Assembly (NCBI RefSeq): GCF_900112195.1
Contig: NZ_FOKR01000006.1
Location: forward strand, 62,001-126,000
DNA from: Butyrivibrio sp. YAB3001
GTDB lineage: Bacteria; Bacillota; Clostridia; Lachnospirales; Lachnospiraceae
DNA: 64,000 nt
Direction of reading: 5' to 3'
The notes under the pieces were generated by a model. It made no database searches. It was not told the DNA's origin and saw only the letters and a list, made by a program, of their open reading frames with translations. Of the stretch, positions 24,899-35,578 are shown piece by piece (positions within the stretch are counted from its first letter, which is position 1; each line of letters starts with the position of its first letter). Made by a program: the position numbers and the translations under genes.

Positions 24899-25654
24899 TC
24901 ATAACAATTCCAAATGATACATAAGCCACGAAATAATCGTAAAGCCTGCTGTCTCTGTCCTTAGGATTCTCTTTCCAAGAGTAATCGGCTTTATACCATT
25001 TTCATTGCAAAGCTCGATTTCCTGTTCCGAAAATCCGCCTTCCGGTCCTATAAAAACAGCAATTCTCTGCCCCGGCTTTATGTTTTCTATGATCTCTTTT
25101 GTTGCTTCCATCCCCTTTGCATTTTCATACGGAATGATCTTAACTTCCATATCCTTTGCAAATTCAACTGCCTGCTTCATAGTCATAGGCATAGTAACCT
25201 CAGGAATGATAGCACGCTTACTCTGCTTAGCGGCAGCTTCTGATATAGCCTGCCAGCGTTTTACTTTTGCCGGAGCCTTCTTTTCATCGAGCTTAACAAC
25301 ACATCTCTTGGTCGCCATCGGTATTATCTGAAATGCCCCTAGCTCAACTGCCTTTTGAATAATAAGCTCCATTTTATCAACTTTAGGAAGTCCCTGGAAA
25401 AGATATATCTTCGAAGGCAGTTCATTTCCAAACTCTTCGATAAAACAAAGTTTGCCCGTAACTGCGCTATCACCAATATCTTCTATCTCATAAAAGATTT
25501 CCTTCCCATCAGCATCGTCACGTATGCTGACAGAAAACTGTTCTCCCCTTTTCATGCGAAGAACATTCACAATATGATTATAGTCATCCCCTACAATCTC
25601 AACGTTCTTATAATCCGCAGATATCTGCGAATTATCCACAAAAAAATGATACAT
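24899..25654 (-). CDS. rsmE: 16S rRNA m3U1498 methyltransferase RsmE
   Basis: A 251-residue SPOUT-class methyltransferase. Seen: an N-terminal PUA-like part with HIVNVLRMKRGEQF, LFQGLPKVDKMELIIQKAVELG (in parts), PEVTMPM, and the knot motifs FIGPEGGFSEQE and LGKRILRTETA. The start ATG overlaps the prmA stop by one base (TGATG), so it is translationally coupled, the common prmA-rsmE order of Firmicutes. Confidence 0.96.
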   Translation of the reverse strand: MYHFFVDNSQISADYKNVEIVGDDYNHIVNVLRMKRGEQFSVSIRDDADGKEIFYEIEDIGDSAVTGKLCFIEEFGNELPSKIYLFQGLPKVDKMELIIQKAVELGAFQIIPMATKRCVVKLDEKKAPAKVKRWQAISEAAAKQSKRAIIPEVTMPMTMKQAVEFAKDMEVKIIPYENAKGMEATKEIIENIKPGQRIAVFIGPEGGFSEQEIELCNENGIKPITLGKRILRTETAGFTIISWLMYHLELL

Positions 25655-26691
25655 CAGTTTTTCCTCGAAGTAATGGATACCCAGTCGCCCTGATGATGAA
25701 TCTCCAGTATTTCAAGTCCAGCATCAAGATGTGCCTTTTTAACTTCTTCTTCCTTGGTATTGATAATTCCGGATGTAATATAGATTCCGCCTTTTTTAAG
25801 CTGATTCAAAATTACAGGTGTAAGCGGAACCAATACATTTGCAAGAATATTTGCCACAACGATATCATATTTATCATATCCAACTTTATCCTGAACAGAT
25901 TTATCGTCTATGATATTCCCGATCATCATTTCGAACTTATCAGTAGAAATACCGTTATTCTCCATATTTTCTTTGACAGCTGGAACCGCGCACTTATCAA
26001 GGTCAGTGCCAACAGCATGCTTCGCGCCAAACATCAGCGCAAGGATAGAAAGAACTCCGCTTCCTGTTCCAACATCCAAAAGCTCAGTGTCTGAATTCAC
26101 ATATTTTTTAAGCATTCTAATGCAAAGCTGCGTAGTCTCATGCATTCCTGTGCCAAAAGCTGTGCCGGGATCAATATGAAGAACCATCTCAGCTTTAGCC
26201 TCATCCTCTTTGCTTTCCTTTTCCCATGAAGGAATAACAAGAATGTCATCTATATAAAACTTATGAAAGTACTGTTTCCAGTTATTTATCCAATCTATAT
26301 CTTCAGTGACGTCAACTGAAATTGTTCCATCACCTATATCAGAAAAGCTTCTAAGTTCATCAAGCTTTTCTTTTATCTCAAGCTGTATTTCTTCCGGCGT
26401 CTTCCTGACTTTAATATTTTCTCCATCTTCACCTGGAAGTTCTACAGTAAGCATGTTCTCATCATCAATTTCCAGAAAGAAATTAAGATATGCTACTCCA
26501 CTATCTATACCTGTATCCTTCTCATCAGGCTCAAGCTCTGGCGCATCAATAAACATCTGCTCTTTATCCGCTGCAGAAAGTGGAGCATTATCTTCAATCT
26601 GTGCTCCCTCAAGTCCTATATCTTCTAAATAACTTACAATAATATCTTCTGATTCCTCGTTGGTTCTGACTCTAAATCTCATCCACTTCAT
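25654..26691 (-). CDS. prmA: Ribosomal protein L11 methyltransferase PrmA
   Basis: A 345-residue SAM enzyme that trimethylates ribosomal protein L11. Seen: HIDPGTAFGTGMHETT, SAM motif LDVGTGSGVLSILALMFGA (in part), GTDLDKCAVPAVKEN and VANILANVL. It is somewhat longer than the roughly 310-residue norm because of an acidic insertion at about residues 40-100. An extended -10 promoter lies about 46-54 bases upstream, after the dnaJ terminator, so prmA-rsmE need not depend on heat-shock transcription. Confidence 0.95.
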   Translation of the reverse strand: MKWMRFRVRTNEESEDIIVSYLEDIGLEGAQIEDNAPLSAADKEQMFIDAPELEPDEKDTGIDSGVAYLNFFLEIDDENMLTVELPGEDGENIKVRKTPEEIQLEIKEKLDELRSFSDIGDGTISVDVTEDIDWINNWKQYFHKFYIDDILVIPSWEKESKEDEAKAEMVLHIDPGTAFGTGMHETTQLCIRMLKKYVNSDTELLDVGTGSGVLSILALMFGAKHAVGTDLDKCAVPAVKENMENNGISTDKFEMMIGNIIDDKSVQDKVGYDKYDIVVANILANVLVPLTPVILNQLKKGGIYITSGIINTKEEEVKKAHLDAGLEILEIHHQGDWVSITSRKN

Positions 26692-26736
26692 ATTATCGTC
26701 CTCATATTCACAACAAAAAACATTTCTAGCGAAGGA

Positions 26737-26745
26737 AGTATATCA
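26737..26745 (-). promoter_or_regulatory. Extended -10 promoter for prmA
   Basis: Minus-strand TGATATACT (TGn plus TATACT) about 50 bases upstream of the prmA ATG. No good -35 is present; the extended -10 could compensate. Confidence 0.5.
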
Positions 26746-26850
26746 CATATAAAGTCAATATGCTAATTAAAAAAGAGTAATTTTATAATAATTTGCTTAA
26801 TATCTTAAATCATTTCTGCATAAACAGTAAACTTATTATCTCTTTCAAAA

Positions 26851-26913
26851 CAGAAAAATCGAAGGATGGTCAGCTGCAACGAACAGCGTATAAAGGAGAC
26901 CCTCCTTCGATTT
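26851..26913 (-). terminator. Terminator of the hrcA-grpE-dnaK-dnaJ operon
   Basis: A stem of AAATCGAAGGA (26856-26866) with TCCTTCGATTT (26903-26913), extended past one mismatch by GGTC/GACC, followed on the minus strand by TTCTGTTTTG. It lies about 70 bases after dnaJ. Confidence 0.8.
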
Positions 26914-26980
26914 AAATATTTACAGGTAACAGCGCAGATAAAACAAATTCATTTCATCTTGGCATCATGTTTACTTATTT

Positions 26981-28159
26981 TCATTTCCAGAATGACTTTT
27001 TCTTCTTTCCGCCGCCATCGTTAGGCCCTTTATCATCATTTCCAAGCACTCTGTCAGCAGCTCCCAAAGAATCACCTGTCTTCTCATCAAACTGCTTAAG
27101 AAGCTCTTTTGCTTCCTTGGAAATCTTCTCAGGAATCTGAACAACAAGTGTTACGTAATGATCACCTCTAGTATCCTTATCCCTAAGTGAAGGAACACCT
27201 TTACCACGAAGTCTTACTCTTGTATCTGTCTGAGTTCCGGGCTTAACATCATAAGCAACCTTACCGTCAACTGTATCAATGATTACTGTTCCACCTAGAG
27301 TAGCAATTGCAAATGACATAGGCACTACAGAATAGATGTCATATCCTTCTCTCTGGAATATAGGATGATCTGAAACAATAACTTCTACCAAAAGATCTCC
27401 TCTTGGTCCACCATTGACACCGGGTTCACCCTTATCTCTTATTCTTACGCTCTGGCCATTATCTATACCTGCAGGAATTGTAACTTTTATCTTCTTTCTG
27501 CTGGCAATATATCCTGTACCATGGCAATCAGTACATTTATCCTTGATAACCTTACCTGTTCCGCCACATTCCGGACAAGTCTGCACATTTCTCACAGTGC
27601 CAAAGAAAGACTGCTGTGTATAAACAATCTGACCTTTACCACCACACTTAGTACATGTCTGAGCAGATGTACCGGGCTTAGCACCTGTTCCGTGACAGGT
27701 AGGGCATGGATCTTTGATTGTAAGCTCAAGTTCCTTCTCACAGCCAAAAACAGCTTCAAGAAATGTAATTCTAACACTGGCTCTTAAGTTAGCTCCCTTT
27801 GAAGGGCCTGTCCTTGCGCCGCCTCTTGATCTTCCGCCACCGAAAAAGTCTCCAAAGATATCACCAAAGATGTCGCCAAAATCAGCTCCGTTAAAGTCAA
27901 ATCCGCCGCCAAATCCACCGGCACCACCATCAAATGCTGCATGACCAAATTGATCATACTGACGTCTCTTCTCAGGATCACTCAAGACTGCATATGCTTC
28001 AGATGCCTCCTTAAATTTATCTGCAGCAGACTGATCGCCTGGGTTCATATCCGGATGGTATTTCTTAGCAAGCACCCTGTATGCTTTTTTTATCTCATCC
28101 TCGCTGGCGCCTTTGCTGACACCAAGGACTTCATAATAATCGCGCTTCTGTTCAGCCAT
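26981..28159 (-). CDS. dnaJ: Chaperone protein DnaJ
   Basis: A 392-residue class I Hsp40 co-chaperone of DnaK. Seen: J domain with KYHPDMNPG (HPD), a Gly/Phe-rich linker (about 75-115), four zinc repeats [24 protein letters not shown] and CTDCHGTG, and C-terminal substrate-binding folds. The tail is Asp/Gly/Lys-rich. It is last in the HrcA operon, 117 bases after dnaK with a hairpin between. AAAGGAG precedes the ATG. Confidence 0.98.
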   Translation of the reverse strand: MAEQKRDYYEVLGVSKGASEDEIKKAYRVLAKKYHPDMNPGDQSAADKFKEASEAYAVLSDPEKRRQYDQFGHAAFDGGAGGFGGGFDFNGADFGDIFGDIFGDFFGGGRSRGGARTGPSKGANLRASVRITFLEAVFGCEKELELTIKDPCPTCHGTGAKPGTSAQTCTKCGGKGQIVYTQQSFFGTVRNVQTCPECGGTGKVIKDKCTDCHGTGYIASRKKIKVTIPAGIDNGQSVRIRDKGEPGVNGGPRGDLLVEVIVSDHPIFQREGYDIYSVVPMSFAIATLGGTVIIDTVDGKVAYDVKPGTQTDTRVRLRGKGVPSLRDKDTRGDHYVTLVVQIPEKISKEAKELLKQFDEKTGDSLGAADRVLGNDDKGPNDGGGKKKKSFWK

Positions 28160-28213
28160 AATACTCCTTTAAAACTATCAACTAATATTTCCTGTAATAG
28201 TTATATGCTCTGA

Positions 28214-28243
28214 ATAGCCAGGCGAAATAAATCGTCTGGCTAT
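28214..28243 (-). other. Hairpin between dnaK and dnaJ
   Basis: ATAGCCAGGCGA (28214-28225) pairs with TCGTCTGGCTAT (28232-28243) with one mismatch. No T-run follows on the minus strand, so it is more likely an mRNA processing or stability element than a terminator. Confidence 0.55.
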
Positions 28244-28276
28244 CCAATTATAACACTGCTTTATTTCATTTCAATA

Positions 28277-30187
<1,911 letters not shown>

Positions 30188-30217
30188 TTAACATTAAATA
30201 CTTAAACTCTATATCTA

Positions 30218-30931
30218 TTATTTTGCAACAGCTACCATACTATGTCTTAGTACAGTATCGTGGAATTTATATCCCTTTTGAAGTTCCTGTGCAATGATTC
30301 CTTCTTCATAATCGCCACTTTCAACCTGCATTACTGCATTGTGAAGGTTAGGATCAAATTCTTTTCCCACAGCTTCAATCGGGGTTACGCCAAGATTTTC
30401 CATTTCAGTTATCAGCTGTTTGTAAATCTTGTTCATGCCATCTGCAAAAGCTCCATCTTTTTCTGCTTCAGGAACTGCTGCCAGGCCTCTTTCAAAATTA
30501 TCTATAACCGGAAGGAGCTTCTCAAGGATACTGCTCTGTCCCTGTTCAAACATCTGAGCCTTTTCCTTGTCTGTTCTCTTTCTGTAGTTATCAAACTCAG
30601 CCATCTGTCTCATTACACGGTCATTGAGTTCATCAACTTTTTCTTTAAGAGGGTCTTTCTTATCTTTCTTGGCAAAAAATGGTTTCTTCTTGGACTCTTT
30701 CTGGTCATCAGAGTTTTCTTCGCTCTGTTCATCTTCGGAAGTATCCTTAGCCTCTGCATTTTCTGCAGCTTCTTCAGTTTTTTCTTCCTCTGCCTGAACA
30801 TCAGCCTCCGCTTCTTTCTTCTCAGCGTTCTCTTCAGCCTTTTCCTTAGCTTCCTGTTCAAGTTCTTCCATTATATTCTCAAGAACCTCTTTATCTTTCT
30901 CACTAACCGTCTTCTTATCTGTATTACTCAA
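30218..30931 (-). CDS. grpE: Nucleotide exchange factor GrpE
   Basis: A 237-residue GrpE. The N-terminal 90 residues are an unusually long Glu/Lys-rich disordered region; the core follows with RMAEFDNYRKRTDKEK, LLPVIDNFERGL, and the C-terminal beta domain with DPNLHNAVMQVES. It resets DnaK by releasing ADP. The gene starts with TTG (30931), supported by AGGAGG 10 bases upstream. It lies 36 bases after hrcA. Confidence 0.96.
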   Translation of the reverse strand: MSNTDKKTVSEKDKEVLENIMEELEQEAKEKAEENAEKKEAEADVQAEEEKTEEAAENAEAKDTSEDEQSEENSDDQKESKKKPFFAKKDKKDPLKEKVDELNDRVMRQMAEFDNYRKRTDKEKAQMFEQGQSSILEKLLPVIDNFERGLAAVPEAEKDGAFADGMNKIYKQLITEMENLGVTPIEAVGKEFDPNLHNAVMQVESGDYEEGIIAQELQKGYKFHDTVLRHSMVAVAK

Positions 30932-30967
30932 AACTTATGCCTCCTGCCTAAATACATTACTTATGCG

Positions 30968-31999
30968 CTATCCTTTTTTATAAAGATCATCAAGCGCATG
31001 TCTCATATTCTTTAAAGTTGTAATAACCTTGTCATAGTCCATTCTCTTAGGTCCGATGATACCAACCGTACCCTTCATTCCATCTCCAAGCTCATAGGTT
31101 GCTGTTACAACACTGCAATCCTTCATAGCCTGAACCGGAGTTTCATTTCCGATGTAGACCTGAATTCCGGTCTGCTCACCGTCAGCTGAAAGCGTATCTT
31201 CTACAATACTTGAAAGATCTTTCGTATCTTCAAAGGTACTGATAAGCTCACTCGCCTTACTGCTATCTGTAAGCTCAGGATACTTAAAAATGTTCATCGT
31301 ACCGCTTGTATAAATCTGTAAATCTTCATCGGCTGTAATTGATTCTGCTGCCGCATCGATCACATTTCCTATGATCTCACTGTGGATTCCTGCCTCCTGC
31401 TTAACTGCTGCAATGAGACCAAGATTTATATCTTCAACTGCAAGCCCATCCAGTCTTGTATTCATCAGGATGTTCAGCTTGAGCATCGTTGCATCATCCA
31501 AAACTTCATCTACAGGAATGATCTTATTCTTTATTACATTCCCTTCAATAACAATCGTCGCCAGAAGATGTTCGTTATCCACCTTGGATATCTGTATGAA
31601 TTTGAGTTTGTTCTTCCTGATCTGCGGAGCTGATATCATAGTTGCATAGTTTGTATCAACCGCAAGAGTCTTAGCCACCTGCTTAAGCAGATTCTCAAGC
31701 TTCTCTTCTTTATCAAGAAGCATTTCCTTCATATTCTCAACTTCCTGCTCTTTATCACGAAGCATTTCGTCCACATATACTCTGTAGCCCTGATCTGAAG
31801 GGATACGTCCTGCTGAGGTATGTGGCTGTAATATAAGTCCCATTTCCTCAAGGTCTGCCATCTCATTTCTGATTGTTGCTGAACTAAGATTAAGATCTGT
31901 GTACTTGGAAATTGTTCTGCTTCCTACAGGCTCACCTGTTTCCAGGTAATTCTTAACTATAGCATGAAGTATTTTTCTTTTTCTCTCGTCTAACTCCAT
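30968..31999 (-). CDS. hrcA: Heat-inducible transcription repressor HrcA
   Basis: A 343-residue repressor with an N-terminal winged helix (LDERKRKILHAIVKNYLETGEPVGSRTI in parts; LSSATIRNEMADLEEMG) and a C-terminal GAF-like domain. HrcA binds CIRCE and is refolded by GroEL in known systems. It is the first gene of the operon and lies 57 bases downstream of a perfect CIRCE element, giving autoregulation. A GAGGAAGGG site precedes the ATG. Confidence 0.97.
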   Translation of the reverse strand: MELDERKRKILHAIVKNYLETGEPVGSRTISKYTDLNLSSATIRNEMADLEEMGLILQPHTSAGRIPSDQGYRVYVDEMLRDKEQEVENMKEMLLDKEEKLENLLKQVAKTLAVDTNYATMISAPQIRKNKLKFIQISKVDNEHLLATIVIEGNVIKNKIIPVDEVLDDATMLKLNILMNTRLDGLAVEDINLGLIAAVKQEAGIHSEIIGNVIDAAAESITADEDLQIYTSGTMNIFKYPELTDSSKASELISTFEDTKDLSSIVEDTLSADGEQTGIQVYIGNETPVQAMKDCSVVTATYELGDGMKGTVGIIGPKRMDYDKVITTLKNMRHALDDLYKKG

Positions 32000-32055
32000 A
32001 AAGCCCTTCCTCTGTATTCACCGGTTAAATTCATTGGAATGGTGTTTTTGAAGTG

Positions 32056-32082
32056 TTAGCACTCACTCAAATCGAGTGCTAA
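32056..32082. promoter_or_regulatory. CIRCE operator (HrcA binding site)
   Basis: TTAGCACTC (32056-32064), 9 bases, GAGTGCTAA (32074-32082). Both arms match the CIRCE consensus exactly. It lies between the sigma-A promoter and hrcA. Confidence 0.98.
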
Positions 32083-32097
32083 TATCTTCTGTAACAT

Positions 32098-32126
32098 AAA
32101 ATATCACTCTAAACATCTCATGTCAA
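32098..32126 (-). promoter_or_regulatory. Sigma-A promoter of the heat-shock operon
   Basis: Minus-strand TTGACA (32121-32126), a 17-base spacer and TATTTT (32098-32103), followed 15 bases later by CIRCE. Confidence 0.88.
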
Positions 32127-32174
32127 CCTTACATTTTATAAAATATGTATTAATAGTAATTTCCTATTCAATAA

Positions 32175-32218
32175 AATGCCCTGACCAAAGAAATAAAACT
32201 CCCTTTGGCCAGGGCATT
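32175..32218 (-). terminator. Terminator of the DUF6465 gene
   Basis: A 16-bp stem AATGCCCTGACCAAAG (32175-32190) with CTTTGGCCAGGGCATT (32203-32218; one G-U pair in minus RNA). A short T-rich stretch follows. It lies 40 bases after the stop codon. Confidence 0.8.
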
Positions 32219-32257
32219 GCATTTTTTCATATTAGATTTAAAAACTTAGACAACGGA

Positions 32258-32704
32258 TTATAATGAATAGCTTCCATTCTCTTCATCATTTACTACAAAG
32301 TAAACTGTATTCTCTTCAGGTTTTACATAGAGATCAAGCTTCTTAACATCAGCAGGATTCTTACCCATATCATACTGACATACATTCTGAGCGTTCTCTA
32401 AAAGTGTATCATATGTAACACTCTTATCTGCAAACTGAAGAACAATATTTGTCTTAACAGCTGCGCTCTCTTCCTTCTTAGCAGGTGCCTTCTTTGTTGC
32501 AGTCTTAGTTTCCTTCTTAGCTACTTCCTTTTCTTCCTTCTTAGGTGCAGCCTTCTTTGCAGGTGACTTCTTTGCTGCAGGTTCTTCTGCCTTTTTAACA
32601 GGTGCCTTCTTAGGAGCATCTGCCTTCTTAGCCTCAGAAGCTACAGGTGCTTTCTCAGCAACAACAGGCTTAACAACTGCTTCTGTCTTCTTTTTCTCGG
32701 CCAT
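32258..32704 (-). CDS. DUF6465 family protein with Lys/Ala/Pro-rich N-terminus
   Basis: A 148-residue protein. Residues 1-80 are a low-complexity histone-H1-like segment of AKK, APKK and PAKK repeats; residues 84-148 form a compact folded domain (TNIVLQFADKSVTYDTL, KLDLYVKPEENTVYFVVND) typical of DUF6465 proteins of Lachnospiraceae. The basic tail suggests binding to nucleic acid or acidic surfaces; the function is not established. It is monocistronic with a strong promoter and terminator, consistent with high expression. Confidence 0.85.
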   Translation of the reverse strand: MAEKKKTEAVVKPVVAEKAPVASEAKKADAPKKAPVKKAEEPAAKKSPAKKAAPKKEEKEVAKKETKTATKKAPAKKEESAAVKTNIVLQFADKSVTYDTLLENAQNVCQYDMGKNPADVKKLDLYVKPEENTVYFVVNDEENGSYSL

Positions 32705-32782
32705 TTTTCTTTCTCCTCCTCAAAATAAAATCACAATTGATTTATGTAGCTCATTAAAACAATAAAGTAATTTACGAAATAG

Positions 32783-32811
32783 AGTTTACTCTTATTAATC
32801 CGCATTGTCAA
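32783..32811 (-). promoter_or_regulatory. Promoter of the DUF6465 gene
   Basis: Minus-strand TTGACA (32806-32811), a 17-base spacer and TAAACT (32783-32788), about 80 bases before the start codon. Confidence 0.85.
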
Positions 32812-32848
32812 CGCATTCTTGATTAAAAAGGCATAATTAATCCGTTAA

Positions 32849-34045
32849 TCAAGCGGTTTTTTTGTACACCTCTTTTACAAACTCCCTAAGTCTGCCCATT
32901 GCACGCTGAACTTTTTCTGTATCAATGCAATAAGCCATTCTGAAGAAGCCGGGTGCTCCAAAACCATCGGCAGGGACAAAGATAAGATCATAGTCCTTAG
33001 CTTTTTTGCAGAATTCTATTGAACTCTCTTCCAAAGCCTTAGGCATAATATAGAATGTTCCGCCGGGTTTAACAACTGTAAATCCAAGTTCAACCAGGGT
33101 ATCGTAAATTATATTCATATTAGTTTCATATACAGAAAGATCAGCAGTAAGAGAGCAAACCTTTGCAACAGCCTGCTGAATTATTGAAGGAGGACAGTTG
33201 TGCCCTGTTCCTCTTGAGATCTGTCCGCACATAGGAACTATGAATTCTGCGCCCTCACAGGCAGGATTAACCGCTACATATCCGATTCTTTCTCCGGGTA
33301 AAGATAAAGATTTGGAGAAAGAATAGCAGCTAAGCGTATGAGGATAGAACTTGGAAACATATGGCGCATCCGCTCCTGCAAATACAATTTCTCTGTATGG
33401 CTCATCTGAGAGAAGATAAATAGTATGGCCATATTCTTCTGACTTAGCTGTCAAAACTTCTGAAAGTCTCTTTAAAGTCTCTGTAGAATAAGCAACTCCT
33501 GAAGGATTATTTGGCGTATTGATAAGAACTGCCATCACATCTTTATTAAGCATCTCCAGGAACTTATCGAAGTTTATCTGAAAAGAACTTGGATCAGCAG
33601 GAACAACACTGAGTTTGAGTCCTGCTCCCGTGATATATGGTCCATATTCAGGGAAATAAGGAGCAAAGGTAAGAACTTCATCCCCGGGCTTTGTCACTGC
33701 GCGAACTGCATGTGAAATAGCTCCTGCCGCGCCGGTTGTCGGGAATATATGCTCAGGTCCGTAGTTCATGCCAAAACGCTCGTTAAGAGACTTTGCAATA
33801 TTTTCTTTATACAAAGGATTTCCCAAGCTTGGCGTGTAGCCGTGAAGTGTCATAGTATCCTCAGTTTCAAGGAGTCTTATCATTTCATCGGTAAATTCCT
33901 GCGGAACAGCAACACTGGGGTTACCAAGGCTGAAATCAAATACATTTTCATAACCGATTTCTTTGCCTCTTGCTGTGGCATATTCAGAAAGTTCCCTTAT
34001 AACTGATTTAGCTGAAAGCATACTTTTGTAGTTCTCGTTGATCAT
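32849..34045 (-). CDS. Pyridoxal-phosphate-dependent class I aminotransferase
   Basis: A 398-residue fold-type I aminotransferase. Seen: DFSLGNPSV, TTGAAGAISHAVRA, NTPNNPSGVAYS with the substrate Asn, LLSDEPYREI, the PLP lysine in SFSKSLSLPGERIGY, and FFRMAYC near the C-terminus with the substrate Arg. The sequence resembles the pyridoxal phosphate-dependent aminotransferases of clostridia often labelled aspartate aminotransferase; the exact donor is not readable. A GGAGGAG site precedes the ATG. It lies downstream of the xylanase with a weak hairpin between them. Confidence 0.92.
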   Translation of the reverse strand: MINENYKSMLSAKSVIRELSEYATARGKEIGYENVFDFSLGNPSVAVPQEFTDEMIRLLETEDTMTLHGYTPSLGNPLYKENIAKSLNERFGMNYGPEHIFPTTGAAGAISHAVRAVTKPGDEVLTFAPYFPEYGPYITGAGLKLSVVPADPSSFQINFDKFLEMLNKDVMAVLINTPNNPSGVAYSTETLKRLSEVLTAKSEEYGHTIYLLSDEPYREIVFAGADAPYVSKFYPHTLSCYSFSKSLSLPGERIGYVAVNPACEGAEFIVPMCGQISRGTGHNCPPSIIQQAVAKVCSLTADLSVYETNMNIIYDTLVELGFTVVKPGGTFYIMPKALEESSIEFCKKAKDYDLIFVPADGFGAPGFFRMAYCIDTEKVQRAMGRLREFVKEVYKKTA

Positions 34046-34076
34046 ACCTCTCCTCCATTATTTCCGGTTTATGTAA

Positions 34077-34102
34077 AGAAAAGCGTTAAAAAACGCTTTT
34101 CT
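34077..34102 (-). terminator. Weak terminator after the xylanase gene
   Basis: AGAAAAGCGTT (34077-34087) pairs with AACGCTTTTCT (34092-34102), loop AAAA. On the minus strand it is followed by TTACAT only, so termination may be partial. Confidence 0.6.
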
Positions 34103-34133
34103 CCTCTTTGGAAGCTACGCAAAAATCACTTGC

Positions 34134-35447
34134 TCACTCAGCTTTTCCATAGCCTTCCATAACCTCTTTAATTTTGTAAAATGCCGGCTTTGGCTCATAA
34201 TTCTTGTCAAACAGACGAGTATTTGTCGTATCACCTTCACGATAATGATCAACAAGTCCAAAAACAGTCACATTAGTAATGTTAGCAGGTCCTCCTGCCT
34301 GTGTATCCAGCTTGTGGAACATCTCAAAGACCTTGCCATACTTTTCTGCCTGTTTATTAAACTGTGCTTCAGTTTCCGTATCAACACCGATTGAAAGCTC
34401 TGTAACATGAATTTCAAGCTCAAGTTCAGCAAATTTTCTTATAGCAGATTCTATCATGGTTTCCGATGGGTAATCAATCCCCCAATATCCCTGCATTCCG
34501 ATTCCATCGATAAGTCCTTTTTCCTTGAGCGCTTTGCAAAGATTATAGATGGACTGTGTCTTTGGTGCCTGATAGGTATTGTAGTCATTGTAAAAAAGCT
34601 TTACATCACTGTCAGCATATTTTCTTGCATAAGTAAATGCCATCTCAACATAGTCAGGACCAATTGTCTCATACCATGGATTTGGAGCATCGCCAAGCTT
34701 CATTCTGCACATAAAGTCAGTCTCAGGATCAGCGCTGTCAGGATCAACTGCTTCATTTACAACATCCCAGCAGTAGATTACTCCGGGATAGTTTTCCTGA
34801 ACATGCTCAAGAAGCTGCTTAATGTAGCTTTCCATTCTTGCAAGCATTGTCTCTTTGTCAACATATTCTCCATCGTCCTTATAGCCTTCTCTAAAGAACC
34901 ATTCAGGTGCCTGTGTGTGCCATACCAGTGTGTGTCCGCGCATCTTCATGCCATTTTCCTTGCACCATTCAAGTGTAGGATCGATAGAATAAAATGAAAG
35001 AGCAGGACTTGCATCGCCATTTTTAAGATTTTCCTGAGATCCCATCTGATCAAGAATATAACCACTCTTCATTAAGTTTGTCATAGTGCAGCTGTTAAAA
35101 TGCTTTTTGGATAAGTCCATATACTGTGGAATATTGAGAGTCTGGTTTTCCAATGTACTTCCATTGATACCAACTCCCAAAGTAAAATAATCACTGCAAA
35201 GATCTTTTAGTGCAACATCATCCTCTGCTTTGTCAGATTCAGCTTCTGTACTTTCTTCTTTAGCTGCTGCCTCTGTTTCTGAAGCCTGCTCTTCTTTTGT
35301 TTCTTCCGAAGTCTGCTCTGTGCTTTCAGAACTCTCTACCTCTGCTGCCACTTCAGTTTCCTGTACGGTTTCAACTGAAGTTTCTTTTGCGCATCCGCAT
35401 AAAAGAGAAAGCGCAATCACCCCGATAATTAAACTCTTTTTCCTCAT
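34134..35447 (-). CDS. GH10 endo-1,4-beta-xylanase lipoprotein
   Basis: A 437-residue exported xylanase. Seen: lipoprotein signal with LSLLCGC (lipobox Cys), a 60-residue Ser/Thr/Glu-rich linker, then a GH10 barrel: HTLVWHTQAPEWF, WDVVNEA with the acid/base Glu, LFYNDYN, GIGMQGYWG, and IHVTELS with the nucleophile Glu, ending TVFGLVDHYREGDT. It would cut xylan at the cell surface while staying bound to the membrane. ATG at 35447 is preferred because the GGAGGG site is too close to the ATG one codon earlier. A hairpin plus T6 lies 22-52 bases upstream. Confidence 0.94.
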   Translation of the reverse strand: MRKKSLIIGVIALSLLCGCAKETSVETVQETEVAAEVESSESTEQTSEETKEEQASETEAAAKEESTEAESDKAEDDVALKDLCSDYFTLGVGINGSTLENQTLNIPQYMDLSKKHFNSCTMTNLMKSGYILDQMGSQENLKNGDASPALSFYSIDPTLEWCKENGMKMRGHTLVWHTQAPEWFFREGYKDDGEYVDKETMLARMESYIKQLLEHVQENYPGVIYCWDVVNEAVDPDSADPETDFMCRMKLGDAPNPWYETIGPDYVEMAFTYARKYADSDVKLFYNDYNTYQAPKTQSIYNLCKALKEKGLIDGIGMQGYWGIDYPSETMIESAIRKFAELELEIHVTELSIGVDTETEAQFNKQAEKYGKVFEMFHKLDTQAGGPANITNVTVFGLVDHYREGDTTNTRLFDKNYEPKPAFYKIKEVMEGYGKAE

Positions 35448-35460
35448 CATACCCTCCAAT

Positions 35461-35499
35461 AAAAAATGGACTATAGTTATTTACAATGAATAACTATAG
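35461..35499 (-). terminator. Hairpin with T-run between the hybrid kinase and xylanase genes
   Basis: CTATAGTTAT (35471-35480) pairs with ATAACTATAG (35490-35499), followed on the minus strand by CCATTTTTT. It lies 80 bases past the histidine kinase stop and just before the xylanase start, so it terminates the former or attenuates the latter. Confidence 0.7.
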
Positions 35500-35578
35500 C
35501 CCAAATCAGCCTCTCAAACCAATCACTCCTTGTGAGAATATTCATTTTTCTTGCTATTTTAAGAGTTTTCAGATTATA

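Noticed and set aside
32276..32700. Repeat array in the DUF6465 gene region
   Set aside because: The repeated triplets come from low-complexity Lys/Ala/Pro coding, not from a DNA repeat or CRISPR.
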